Source: Arthrobacter_H sp030452125 | GTDB lineage: Bacteria > Actinomycetota > Actinomycetes > Actinomycetales > Micrococcaceae | NCBI GenBank assembly: GCA_052379645.1 | Contig: JBQSYU010000017.1 | Length of the DNA stretch: 64,000 nt | Direction: 5' to 3' (one strand) | Part shown: piece after piece, positions 37,584 through 46,159 of the stretch | How the letters are laid out: every line of letters begins with the position of its first letter | How positions within the stretch are numbered: position 1 is the first letter of the stretch | The notes under the pieces: model-generated | The model's database searches: none | The model's input: only the letters and a program-made list of their open reading frames with translations | Told to the model about the DNA's origin: nothing | Program-made: the position numbers and the translations under genes

Positions 37584-38451
37584 AAGTTCCTTCCCCACGC
37601 CAGATCAGCCAAAGCCCCACCATTGTTATACCGAGCGCCCAAAAGAGAACCATCAGCCAAGAGTGTAGATCCGGGATCGTCTCATAAAGCAAGACATCGC
37701 GGGCGATCGTCAGCACGTGGTGCATTGGATTCCAGTCGACCAGCGGCCCAAAGATCGGGTGGGCGTTCGTCAACCGATCAACGGAGAACATCACCCCTGA
37801 GGCGTAAAGCCAAGCGCGCATGCCGACGCTCAGCAGATTCTTGAGATCATGCACACGCGCCACGACGTGTGCGGCGACCAGCGAGAAACCGATCATCAAT
37901 AGTCCCTGTAGTGCCATCAGAGGGACGAAGAGCAAGGACATCCACCCAAGATTCTCCACCGGCGGCGCAATGATGATGATGAGCATCATCGCCAGGTACG
38001 AAGGTATGCCGGAGAGCCAGCGCTGAACGTTGTTGATGACGGGCAACATCGCCACTGGAAGGTTATTGGAGCCCAGAAGCTTGCGCCCACTATAAATGGA
38101 ATCAGCGCTCGCATTGATAGCACCCGTGGTCATTTGGAACATGAAGATGCCGACGAGGAGATAACCGATGAAGTTGTCGATGCCCTTGTTGACCTGGAAT
38201 ACGAAACCGAAAACGATGTAGTAGATCATCCCACTGAATATCGGGTTGAGAATCAACCATAAGCTTCCCAGCTTATTTCGTTGATGGCCGCTCACGATCT
38301 TGCTGCGTGCTTCGTGAAATGCCAGTGTCCGAGCATCCCACATCCGCAGGAGGTACTCGGCCATCCCTCCATGCGTGCCGGGTTGACGCATACCCGTGAT
38401 GTCAACGTAGACCACTGGTTTCTGCACGGTATCTACCGGTTGTTCACTCAT
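37564..38451 (-). CDS. ABC-2 type polysaccharide/teichoic-acid export permease (Wzm/TagG-like)
   Basis: The 295-residue protein has an amphipathic N-terminus (RDxx-type helix near LAFHEARSKIVSGHQRNKLG) and six membrane segments. GSLWLILNPIFSGMIYYIVF is the first, followed by the conserved extracytoplasmic loop region and a final segment LMVLFWALGITMVGLWLIW. The LGSLWLILNP element is diagnostic of the ABC2 polymer-export family. It moves a lipid-linked polymer across the membrane, normally powered by a paired ATPase; the neighbour at 36783 is a poor candidate for that (see there). The start overlaps the end of the upstream glycosyltransferase (ATGAGTGA). Confidence 0.92.
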   Translation of the reverse strand: MSEQPVDTVQKPVVYVDITGMRQPGTHGGMAEYLLRMWDARTLAFHEARSKIVSGHQRNKLGSLWLILNPIFSGMIYYIVFGFVFQVNKGIDNFIGYLLVGIFMFQMTTGAINASADSIYSGRKLLGSNNLPVAMLPVINNVQRWLSGIPSYLAMMLIIIIAPPVENLGWMSLLFVPLMALQGLLMIGFSLVAAHVVARVHDLKNLLSVGMRAWLYASGVMFSVDRLTNAHPIFGPLVDWNPMHHVLTIARDVLLYETIPDLHSWLMVLFWALGITMVGLWLIWRGEGTYVITTD

Positions 38452-40309
38452 CTTCCGTGCTCTCCCTCCCGGTCAAGGTGGCGTATTGAACCAAGCTGGC
38501 GCTCGCGCTACGAGTCCAGGTTCGCTCCGTCAAAGCTATCTCTCGACCTCGTGCCCCCATGGATGCACGGAGTTCGGCGTCATCAACCAACCGTTCCAAA
38601 GCGGTAGCAAACCCAGCTACGTCCCCAGCCTCAACGGTGATGCCGGTGTCACTATCTGTCACGATTTCTCGCAGGGCTGGCAAGTCGCTGGCAACCACCG
38701 GCCGGGAACTGGCCATGGCCTCTACGGGTTTCAGCGGCGTCACAGCGCGGGTGACGGCATGATCTTGGCGCGGAACGACGAAGATATCCAGAGCTTGATG
38801 GTAGCGGGCCGCCTCTTCACGGGGTACCCGCCCGGGCAAGACCTCAGCGGGATCCAAACCGACCGCCGCTGCCTGACGGCGCAGGGCAGGCGCCGCAGCT
38901 CCATCACCCACGATCAGGAGTCGGAGACCATCGCGACGTGCTGTCAACTGCCCGAACGCCTGGATCAGGGTGTCAAGGCCTTCATAGGTGACCAAGCTGC
39001 TGACAGTGCCGATGTGGAGGTCCTGCATCGGAAGTCCCAATTCCCGGCGAGCCTTGCTCGGTGTCATTGGCTCCTCGAGGAAATCCTCGCCCACCCCATT
39101 TGGCGCCAGCCTAATGCTTTCTCTGGCCACACCGGCAACGACAAGCCCTTGACGCATTTCCGCGCCCAGGGTGATGACGCCGTCCGCTGCGTTGGCGACC
39201 TCGGTTTCGCGGCGTTGAAAGGACAGATACCGCTCACTCTCCACGGCTTCTGGACCTCGCTGAGAGGCCCAGGTGTCAGCTAGCTGACCGCGTACTTCAT
39301 AGACCCAAGGAATGCCGACGGCCTCGGCCACTGCGCGCACGGTCAAACCGTTCACGAAGTGCGTCGTGGTGTGCAGGATGCTCGGACGCAGCCGCAGAAC
39401 CAGCTCGAGCAAGGCCTCGGCTTCCTGCTGTTGGCGTTGCCGGAGGTTTCCCTGTCGTCCGTTGGAAGCCAAGCGGTGGTAGTTCACACGGTCGATCACA
39501 TCTAGTGCTGAGGCATTGAACGAACCAATGCTCTGCGGATAACCCAATCGTGTGGCTGCGTGGACAACCCACCCTGCGGCGAACTGCTCTCGCAGTATCG
39601 AATGGGTGCGCTGCGCATAACCCGATTCGGTATAGGGCAGAGAGTTAGTCACCAAATGAAGTACCGTATGCGGCATCGGAACGAAGTCGCCAACTCGTGG
39701 CAGTTGGGGTGTCCAGCTGCCGAAGACTTCCGCCTCGCCTCGGTATCGGTCCCCTAGGCGCTCAGAGTCCTTGCCATCGTTTTCGAGCATCTCCACCGCC
39801 TGAGTCATATGCCCGCGGTACCAAAGGAGCTTCGCCCGCGTGATGGCCCCTCCCCTGACACTGTCAGGGATGTTTTCGGCGAAGCGTCCGGCAAGATCCG
39901 GAAGATCCCCGGCCAGGGCTAAATCGGCAAAGTGCTTGGCAGACCTCGGGGACACCTCATGGCCACGCCCCTGCTCCAACCGTTCCGCAAGCGAAACTTG
40001 GTCCCCGGCTAGCAACGCGACCAATGCGGCGGCTCGACGCGACGGAATCCAGCTGTCTCGGCGATTCAGGCCCTCCAGAAGTGCTCTGGTCGTCCTGTTC
40101 CCACGCCGACGTTGAATGTTGAGAAGAAACAGCGCCGGATCTTCCCTCCAGTTTCGACGTACGGTGTGTCGCAGTGCAATGAGGCGTCGAACAGAAAGCG
40201 GCAATACGGCGGTGCTCCGCCGTAGGCGGCGTTCGATGGTGTCAACCGGAATAATGGTCTTCCTTCTACTACCTTGTTGAGGGCTCGTTGACTCTGGTGT
40301 CGCCGCCAT
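38444..40309 (-). CDS. Glycosyltransferase family 4 with long N-terminal region
   Basis: 621 residues. Residues ~1-190 are helical and Arg-rich, of no known family. Residues ~205-610 are a GT4 enzyme: VLHLVTNSLPYTESGYAQRTH is the acceptor loop, WVYEVRGQLADTW matches the same motif in the giant enzyme at 32342, LAPNGVGEDF and IGTVSSLVTYEGLDTLIQAF open the donor domain, and TPLKPVEAMASSRPVVASD is the donor-binding E-x7-E region. It is closest in pattern to the first module of the giant enzyme, so the two may be related by duplication. It lies between a surface-protein gene and the exporter permease. Confidence 0.88.
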   Translation of the reverse strand: MAATPESTSPQQGSRRKTIIPVDTIERRLRRSTAVLPLSVRRLIALRHTVRRNWREDPALFLLNIQRRRGNRTTRALLEGLNRRDSWIPSRRAAALVALLAGDQVSLAERLEQGRGHEVSPRSAKHFADLALAGDLPDLAGRFAENIPDSVRGGAITRAKLLWYRGHMTQAVEMLENDGKDSERLGDRYRGEAEVFGSWTPQLPRVGDFVPMPHTVLHLVTNSLPYTESGYAQRTHSILREQFAAGWVVHAATRLGYPQSIGSFNASALDVIDRVNYHRLASNGRQGNLRQRQQQEAEALLELVLRLRPSILHTTTHFVNGLTVRAVAEAVGIPWVYEVRGQLADTWASQRGPEAVESERYLSFQRRETEVANAADGVITLGAEMRQGLVVAGVARESIRLAPNGVGEDFLEEPMTPSKARRELGLPMQDLHIGTVSSLVTYEGLDTLIQAFGQLTARRDGLRLLIVGDGAAAPALRRQAAAVGLDPAEVLPGRVPREEAARYHQALDIFVVPRQDHAVTRAVTPLKPVEAMASSRPVVASDLPALREIVTDSDTGITVEAGDVAGFATALERLVDDAELRASMGARGREIALTERTWTRSASASLVQYATLTGRESTEDE

Positions 40310-40316
40310 TCGACTA

Positions 40317-41114
40317 CTATCCCCTGGACTTTCGCCCGGGCCGTCGGAAAACCACGATGAAGTACCAGATCCCTGCCGCCACCACGAGAACGCCGACGAT
40401 CACGTTGATCAGGGTTTGCGGAACCCCGGTCTTCGCAGCCTGATCCTTGGCCTGAGCTGTAGGGCTTGAAGACGTGGTTTCCTGAGGCTCCGCGCTTGGA
40501 CTGGCGACGGCCGAAGCCGATGAAGACGTCGGGGTAGCGGGCGTCGAGCTAGACTCCGAAGGCGCTGCCGATGAGCCGGCTGCCGCTGAAGGTGTGGGTT
40601 CTTCGGATTCAGAAGGTGACGGTGTGGGTGTTTCCGATGACGTCCCCTTCACGATTCCCTGGGAGAAGTCATAGATGAAACCGCTGGGTTCGTGGGTGTC
40701 ACGAAGAAGCATCTTCCCGCTAGCGGGCACGATGAGGAAACCTGTCCTCGGGTGAATCGGGTACCCGGTAGCTGCATCCAGCGGGAACCCTGTCCGCGGG
40801 TCGACTGCGGTACGAGGAGCCGGTGCAGGCGGATCGGGAACCGTGGCAGGTGGGCCGACTCGTGACCCAGCCCCATTGCCTTCATCGGGATTCGGGGCAG
40901 GCTGCGGAGGCACAGGCTGTGCCGGTTTCTTGGTGACTGGAACTTTGGTGGATGGCGCACTGCTTGAATCCGGAGCGGTACTCGACTGATCCGGGGGCGT
41001 TGTTTCTTCCGGGATTGCCAAAGCGCCGGAAACACCAGTCGCGAACATGAGCAACCCCAACCCCACAATGGCGCAGAGGCGCAGCAGTGAGCGCTGAGCA
41101 CGGCGTCGAGTCAT
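40317..41114 (-). CDS. Secreted surface protein with Pro/Ser/Thr stalk and C-terminal membrane anchor
   Basis: 265 residues. The N-terminal signal peptide ends near VSGALA. A Pro/Ser/Thr-rich stalk leads to a compact core of short repeats (DPRTGFPLDAATGYPIHP, RTGFLIVPASGKMLL), then GFIYDFSQGIVKG, a second Ser/Thr/Glu stalk, and a membrane segment (LINVIVGVLVVAAGIWYFIVV) with a basic tail. No LPxTG motif is present. The same core occurs in the neighbouring interrupted gene at 41196-43985. Its place between the LytR-CpsA-Psr gene and the exporter suggests a wall-exposed structural or attachment role (inference). Confidence 0.75.
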   Translation of the reverse strand: MTRRRAQRSLLRLCAIVGLGLLMFATGVSGALAIPEETTPPDQSSTAPDSSSAPSTKVPVTKKPAQPVPPQPAPNPDEGNGAGSRVGPPATVPDPPAPAPRTAVDPRTGFPLDAATGYPIHPRTGFLIVPASGKMLLRDTHEPSGFIYDFSQGIVKGTSSETPTPSPSESEEPTPSAAAGSSAAPSESSSTPATPTSSSASAVASPSAEPQETTSSSPTAQAKDQAAKTGVPQTLINVIVGVLVVAAGIWYFIVVFRRPGRKSRG

Positions 41115-41195
41115 GCCAGCCAGTCCCCCATTTCCATATTGCGGTGACGAAGAGTCACCCGGGACATCATATCCAACGATGACCGGACTCCGGCA

Positions 41196-42016
41196 TTAGC
41201 GGCGGTACTGGGGTTTCGGCTTGGGCTGGCGGACGAACACGAAGAAGTACCAGAGCCCTCCCAAGGCCAGCAGGGTACCCAAACCAATGGCCGGGGCCGA
41301 AGGCGACATGACCAGTCCCATCACTGCGGAGGGGCGCCCAGTGGAAGCCTCCGCCTGCTGGGCCGGGTTCGACGGCGGAAGGACGCCTGCGGCGTTCGTT
41401 GCCCCGTCCCCGGCGCCGGCCGAGGACTCCGGCTCCCCAGGTGCCGAGCTGCCGTCGTGGTCTTGGATGGAGAGCTTCACGCTCTGGGTGGCCTGGTCGT
41501 AGACGAAGTCGCTGGCCTCCAGCGAACCACGCACCAGCATCCGTCCGGTGCCCGGTTCGATGAGTAACCCGGTCTTCGGGTGGATGGGATAGCCGCTGGC
41601 CGGATCGATCAGAAACCCAGTCCGGGCGTCGCGGGCACCATACTGTGCTCCCGGGCGCGGCCCCTGGGTGTTGGTCGAGGACTGTCCGGGCCCCGGGCTG
41701 CGCGTCGAGCTGCCGGGCTTGGACGGGTACTTCGGGGGCTTCGGTGGTGCCGGGATGACCCCCGGCGAGGTTTTCGACGGCGTGGTCGACGGCATGGCCG
41801 ACGGCGCCGGGGCGGGGGGCTCCGCCGAGGAGCTCGAGGAAGGCCCGCTGGATCCCGAGGAGGAGCCAGGCTCCGAGGGCTGCGTCGAGGATGGCGGCGG
41901 GGTCGTGGGATCCGTGCTGGGCGGCTCCGTCGTGGGGTCGACCGGCTCCGTCGGTTCCGTTGATTCCGATGGCTCTGGTGTTTCCGTCGGTTCCGTCGGC
42001 TGTGAAGATTCACTAG
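41196..42016 (-). pseudogene. 3' part of a surface-protein gene interrupted by an IS1182 element
   Basis: The C-terminal ~272 residues of a relative of 40317-41114: a Thr/Glu/Pro/Ser stalk, the core DARTGFLIDPASGYPIHP and KTGLLIEPGTGRML, the DFVYDQATQSVKL stretch, and a final membrane segment (IGLGTLLALGGLWYFFVFV) with a basic end. The frame stays open up to the element at 42017. The 5' part lies beyond the element at 43759-43985. Joining the two pieces and keeping one CTAG restores an uninterrupted frame of about 347 residues. A shorter product might be made from an ATG at 41795, but it would lack a signal peptide. Confidence 0.85.
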
Positions 42017-43758
42017 GTGCGTGGGTCGGTAGTGGTTTGATGCCGGCCGGCGTTTCGTTGGAATATCACTCAGGGGATCGAGGCGGAATGATCCAGCTTG
42101 TGAGTCCGGCCGGTCATGGTCGCGGGCGTTCCCATGGTGCCGTTTTCAGCGCCTAATCAAGGGCTCCGGAAGCGCCTGCGTGGCCCCTGCCTACCGGTCA
42201 GGTGGCCGGATTGGCCCGGTATCCGTGCAGTTTCATCAGATTGTGGCAGGCTGCGATCAGCTTCCACTCACTGGCGGCCTGCTCCAAACCTCGCAACAGG
42301 ACGTGCTTGCCCTGGCGGGTGTGGATCTGCCCGAAGACCGGTTCCACGATGGCCTTGCGCCTGGCGTAGGCCTTCCTGCCCGGGATGGTCTTCAGCTTAC
42401 GCGCCATCCGTTCGCCGACGGTTGCGTTGGCGGGGATCCTGCCCCGGGGTGCCTCCGGGATCGGGGTGGAGTGCTTTATGCGCCGGGTGGAGATCAGGAA
42501 CTCGGTGCCGTGTCCCTCTTGCAGGTTGCGGGCGTGTTCGAGGTTCGCCTTCGAGCAATACCCGGCATCGGCGAGCAACTGCCTGGGCATCGCCCCCAGG
42601 TTCTCCGACACCTGTTCGGCCATCGGTGCCAGCTGTCCGTAGTCGTTGGCCGCCTGGTTCATCTCGGCGGCGACGATGACCTGGTGGCCGGCATCGACCA
42701 CGGCCTGGCCGTTGTAGCAGTAGTGGTAGGACCCGTCGGCGGTCTTCATGATCCGTGCATCCGGATCCGTGAAGTTTCGCTGCGCCGTCGGCTTCGGCAC
42801 CGTCCTTTCGGCGGCTTTGGCCCCGGCCCCGGTGATGTCGTCATCGTCGTCCCCACGATCCCTCGCCTTCGCTTCCGCGTCGTCACGGGCCTTCTGGGCG
42901 GCTTCGGCCTCGATCGATTCCCTCGCGACCTGCATCGCTGCGGCCCGGCGTTCGCGGTTCGCCAGCTCCGCGGGCAGCTCGTCGCCGCGCTTCCCGACCC
43001 CGAATCGGGCATCCTCCTGCTCATCCACGGTCTTCGCTTCGGCCATCAGGTCGCTGATCTCATCGGCAAGGACCTTCTGCTTGGTCGACAGCCTCGCGTA
43101 GGACATGGCCTTGTGCCGGGAGGCATTGGCCCGGACCTTCGTCCCGTCCAAGGCGACTTGGCCCAGCTTGAGCATCCCCGCGGCCCGGCAGAGTTCCAGG
43201 GCCTGCAGGAACACGTTCGCCAACGCGGCCAGGTGGCGTTCGCGGAAGCGACCAATCGAGCGGAAATCCGGGGCCTGCTGGGCGGCCAACCAGCGGAAGG
43301 CCACCACATCGGTGCAGGCCTTCTCCAACTCACGCGAGGACCTCACCCCGACGCAGTAGCCGTAGAGCACGATGCGCAGCATCAATCGCGGCTCGTAGGG
43401 CGGCTGGCCCTTGGCATTGCGATAGGAATCATAGAACCGGTCCAGATCCAGCTCATGGTCCACGAGCTCGGCGATGAACCGCGCCAGGTGGTTGGCCGGC
43501 AACCACTCATCCAACGAAGGCGGCACCAGCATCACCGCGTTCGGCTCGAACGCCTTGAATCGCTTGCGGGCCCCGCCGTTGGCATCCATCCGGTCATCGA
43601 CAGCAGGCTCAATCCGCTCGACGAGGGACTCATCGAACAAGCCATCAGGGCCGGGAGAACTGGTATCCATACCCCCAATTCTCCCAGCCGCCGGGTAGAA
43701 GGACCGGCTATTGCATCGGCGTTTTAAAGTTCGGGCGCCGCATTACTGACCCACGCAC
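42017..43758. mobile_element. IS1182-family insertion sequence with CTAG target duplication
   Basis: The element is 1742 bp with imperfect ends: GTGCGTGGGTCGGTAGTGG at 42017 and, on the other strand, GTGCGTGGGTCAGTAATGC from 43758 (16 of 19 match). It is flanked on both sides by CTAG (42013-42016 and 43759-43762). Insertion into CTAG-type palindromes is known for IS1182 elements. Excising the element with one CTAG fuses the two halves of the surface-protein gene in frame. Confidence 0.92.
42198..43670 (-). CDS. IS1182-family DDE transposase
   Basis: The 490-residue transposase opens with an N-terminal region (VMLVPPSLDEWLPANHLARF and YEPRLMLRIVLYGYCVGVRS) typical of IS1182. The DDE core has QVALDGTKVRAN (first Asp), LLADAGYCSKANLE (second Asp) and RKAIVEPVFGQIHTRQG (Glu). 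The middle carries a long charged insert (Glu/Ala/Arg-rich, around residues 200-290) that is common in the family. The full-length frame and matching ends suggest a recent, possibly active insertion. Confidence 0.93.
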   Translation of the reverse strand: MDTSSPGPDGLFDESLVERIEPAVDDRMDANGGARKRFKAFEPNAVMLVPPSLDEWLPANHLARFIAELVDHELDLDRFYDSYRNAKGQPPYEPRLMLRIVLYGYCVGVRSSRELEKACTDVVAFRWLAAQQAPDFRSIGRFRERHLAALANVFLQALELCRAAGMLKLGQVALDGTKVRANASRHKAMSYARLSTKQKVLADEISDLMAEAKTVDEQEDARFGVGKRGDELPAELANRERRAAAMQVARESIEAEAAQKARDDAEAKARDRGDDDDDITGAGAKAAERTVPKPTAQRNFTDPDARIMKTADGSYHYCYNGQAVVDAGHQVIVAAEMNQAANDYGQLAPMAEQVSENLGAMPRQLLADAGYCSKANLEHARNLQEGHGTEFLISTRRIKHSTPIPEAPRGRIPANATVGERMARKLKTIPGRKAYARRKAIVEPVFGQIHTRQGKHVLLRGLEQAASEWKLIAACHNLMKLHGYRANPAT

Positions 43759-43985
43759 CTAGGATCCGTCGTGATCTGCGGATCGGTGGGTTCCGGCGGC
43801 GTGGCGGACGGCGATTCGGAACCCGTCGCGGTGGTGGTGCTCACCGAATCCGCGGCACCTTCGGGGGATGTTTCAGCCGCGGAAGCGGGCAGGATACCGA
43901 GGGAGCCCACCAGCATCAGGGTGCCGACGAGGGCGGCCCAGCGCAGGGTGGAGCACTGGTTCGAGCTTGGGGCCGTCGCGCGCAT
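43759..43985 (-). pseudogene. 5' part of the interrupted surface-protein gene
   Basis: The ATG at 43985 has AAGGAGGCGG in front of it. The product begins with a signal peptide (RWAALVGTLMLVGSLGI ending near PASAAE) and a Ser/Thr/Pro-rich stalk. The native sequence ends at about codon 75 (DP) where the IS1182 element begins; translation reads four or five codons into the element and stops. A minus-strand TACAAT at 44033-44028 could be its -10 box. The rest of the gene is at 41196-42016. Confidence 0.85.
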
Positions 43986-44064
43986 CCGCCTCCTTCACTA
44001 GGTCAGACGCCAAACGACGCCTCACCTATTGTAACGAAAAGGACACGATGGGCGATATCTCGTG

Positions 44065-45228
44065 TTACTTCGGCAGGTTTCCGTCCGCGAAATCCTTAAA
44101 CACCTTCCGGGTTGCGCTGGTGGCTTCCAGGATGGATTGGCCATCTGCGCTGCGTCCATAGTCGGCGGTCGGCACCTGGTGCCCCATCTTCTTCAGGTCG
44201 ATCTGGTAGGCCCAGGCACCGAAGGTCAGGGCTTGTTCGGCGCTCAGGTTGGTGGAGACATGCCGATCGGCGATATCGAGCACCTTCGCCAGGCCTGCCG
44301 GGCCGTCGGCCACCGCCTTGGCCCCAATTCCCGCCAGCGCGATCCCCTGGTTGGAGGTCCTGTCGAAGTCACCGTTGGGCAGGGTCTTGCGTTCGCGGGT
44401 GAACCAGAAGGCGTCGTATCCGTCGACCTTCTGTTTGCCCTTCTCCACCGCCCGCACCTTCATCGGCGCGTTGATGGTGATCCCGCCGAGCTCGTCGATC
44501 ATCTTCTGGAACCCGGTGAACCCGGTCAGGATGTACCCCTGGATCGGCAGTCCGGTGGCTTTTTCAACGGTCTTCGTCTGTGCCGTGGGCCCACCGGTGG
44601 AGAGGGCGCTATTGATTTTGGCGTTCCTGCCGTTGGCCTGGGGCACCCACAGGTCCCGCGGGATGCCCATCACCCCGCCGCCGCCCCGACCGTCAACACC
44701 GACGACCTGCAGGGCATCGGCCCGTGCCTCGTCGATCTTTTCGCCTTGCTTTTCCCGGGCGTCCGAACCCATGAGCAGCACATGGCGTTTCCCCCCCAGC
44801 GCCGCATCCTTGATCCCCAGTGAGGGCCACCAACCGCCCACTGCGGTCCACGTGCCCTTCTTCTTCTTCACCACCAGGGTGACGTCCTTGCCACTGGTGA
44901 GCACGGCGAACTGTTCCTTCTTCCAGGTTCCGGTCGCAGCCTTGACGGAGGCGGCCCGCTTCGGAGCCTTCGCCTGTTTCAGCGCCTGGGTTGCCGGGCC
45001 ACTGCTGGGCACCGATTTCCCGGTGTAGAGCTTGGTGGTGAACCCTGCCAGGTCCTTCTTCATCCCCGAGGTTTTGACTGCCGGGGCGGAGGGGCTGGGT
45101 GCAGGCGTTGAGGAAGCCGCGGGTGTTGGGGGCACCTGGGGTTCGGCAGGTTTGCTGCAGCCGGTGAGCAAGGCCAAGGTCATGAGGGGGGCCAGCACGG
45201 CGGCGGCAGTGGAGGAACGCACAGTCAT
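44065..45228 (-). CDS. LytR-CpsA-Psr family lipoprotein (wall-polymer ligase type)
   Basis: About 387 residues, ATG at 45228; the longer frame to 45396 runs through the promoter palindrome. The lipobox LLTGC puts the lipidated Cys at residue 24. A Pro/Ala/Ser linker and a small strand domain precede the LCP catalytic domain: RHVLLMGSDAREKQ carries the first Asp/Arg set, GVMGIPRDLWVP the conserved Arg-Asp, NAKINSALSTGG the next block, and DAFWFTRERKTLPNGDFDRTSNQ the substrate-binding arginines. LCP enzymes transfer undecaprenyl-linked polymers onto peptidoglycan. It is divergent from the ABC transporter at 45409. Confidence 0.93.
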   Translation of the reverse strand: MTVRSSTAAAVLAPLMTLALLTGCSKPAEPQVPPTPAASSTPAPSPSAPAVKTSGMKKDLAGFTTKLYTGKSVPSSGPATQALKQAKAPKRAASVKAATGTWKKEQFAVLTSGKDVTLVVKKKKGTWTAVGGWWPSLGIKDAALGGKRHVLLMGSDAREKQGEKIDEARADALQVVGVDGRGGGGVMGIPRDLWVPQANGRNAKINSALSTGGPTAQTKTVEKATGLPIQGYILTGFTGFQKMIDELGGITINAPMKVRAVEKGKQKVDGYDAFWFTRERKTLPNGDFDRTSNQGIALAGIGAKAVADGPAGLAKVLDIADRHVSTNLSAEQALTFGAWAYQIDLKKMGHQVPTADYGRSADGQSILEATSATRKVFKDFADGNLPK

Positions 45229-45320
45229 GGACTTATTCTGCCGTTCCTTTGCTGGACGGTCCGTGATCGCCACACCAGGTGCCGGCACCGATACCCCCAA
45301 TCCGTCGCTGACCTGTGCCT

Positions 45321-45340
45321 CGTCATACCTCGGTATGACG
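45321..45340. promoter_or_regulatory. Perfect palindrome upstream of the LolD/FtsX transporter
   Basis: CGTCATACCTCGGTATGACG has nine-base arms around a two-base centre. It sits 69 bases before the transporter ATPase start and 92 bases before the divergent LytR-CpsA-Psr gene. Its first 17 bases are identical to the complement of 20742-20758-type sequence in the two-component promoter (CATACC-NN-GGTATG core). It is a strong candidate operator of the response regulator at 21989. Confidence 0.75.
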
Positions 45341-45408
45341 TGCGGGACCGCTAAGACCCTCCGCCGGGTTGATCCGCCGGGAGGGAGGGTCCGCATAAAT
45401 TATTCAGT

Positions 45409-46158
45409 ATGACCATGACTCACACCTCAACCACCACCCAGGCAGTCTCTGCCCGCGGCCTCACCAAGGTCTACGGCAGCGGCAGCACAGCGGTCCACGC
45501 CTTGGCCGGCGTGGACATCGGCTTCGAGGCCGGACGCTTCACCGCCATCATGGGGCCTTCGGGTTCGGGAAAGTCCACGTTGATGCATTGCCTGGCCGGC
45601 CTCGACTCGGCCACCAGCGGTTCCATCATGATCGCTGGCCAGGACATCACCTCGATGAACGATGACCAGCTGACCCGGTTGCGCCGCGAGAAGATCGGTT
45701 TCGTCTTCCAGTCCTTCAACCTGGTGCCCACCTTGAGCGCCGAACAGAACATCCTGCTGCCGCTCCAACTCGCCGGGAAAAAGCACGACGCCGGTTGGCT
45801 CGCCACCGTCGTGGACACCCTGGGCATCACGGACCGCCTCTCCCATAAACCGCACGAACTCTCCGGCGGACAACAACAACGCGTGGCGGTGGCCCGCGCC
45901 CTGCTCACCCGCCCCGCCGTCGTCTTCGGTGACGAGCCGACCGGAAACCTCGATTCACGCACCGGTGCCGAAGTGCTTTCCCTGATGCGTTCGTCGGTCC
46001 GGGAAATGGGCCAGACCATCATCATGGTCACCCACGACCCGGCAGCCGCCGGCTATGCCGATGAGGTGGTGCTGATGCGCGACGGGGAACTGGTCGGCCA
46101 TCTGTCGGATCCGACGCCGGAGAGCGTCACCTCGGCGCTGGCCGGACTGGGGGCCTGA
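45409..46158 (+). CDS. ABC transporter ATPase, LolD/MacB type
   Basis: 249 residues with all motifs intact: Walker A GPSGSGKSTLMHCL, Q-loop VFQSFNLVPTLSA, signature LSGGQQQRVAVARAL, Walker B VVFGDEPTGNLD and switch His in IMVTHDPAAA. The FNLVPTLSAEQN and DEPTGNLDS features identify the MacB/LolD/BceA group, which pairs with FtsX-type permeases. The permease gene starts one base after its stop. Such pairs usually expel antimicrobial peptides or handle envelope lipids and are commonly controlled by two-component systems; the promoter palindrome at 45321 supports that here. Confidence 0.95.
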   Translation: MTMTHTSTTTQAVSARGLTKVYGSGSTAVHALAGVDIGFEAGRFTAIMGPSGSGKSTLMHCLAGLDSATSGSIMIAGQDITSMNDDQLTRLRREKIGFVFQSFNLVPTLSAEQNILLPLQLAGKKHDAGWLATVVDTLGITDRLSHKPHELSGGQQQRVAVARALLTRPAVVFGDEPTGNLDSRTGAEVLSLMRSSVREMGQTIIMVTHDPAAAGYADEVVLMRDGELVGHLSDPTPESVTSALAGLGA

Positions 46159-46159
46159 G

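Noticed and set aside
40440..40660. Possible tandem DNA repeat in the surface-protein gene
   Set aside because: The repetition is at the level of Ser/Thr/Pro/Ala composition in a protein stalk, not a true DNA repeat unit.
41609..42013. Minus-strand Arg/Pro-rich frame of 134 codons
   Set aside because: It is an out-of-frame reading of the Thr/Glu/Pro/Ser stalk of the interrupted surface protein.
42180..43727. Long plus-strand frame of ~515 codons
   Set aside because: It is the antisense of the IS1182 transposase, an artefact of GC-rich codon third positions; its translation is low-complexity Gly/Arg/Leu sequence without a family.
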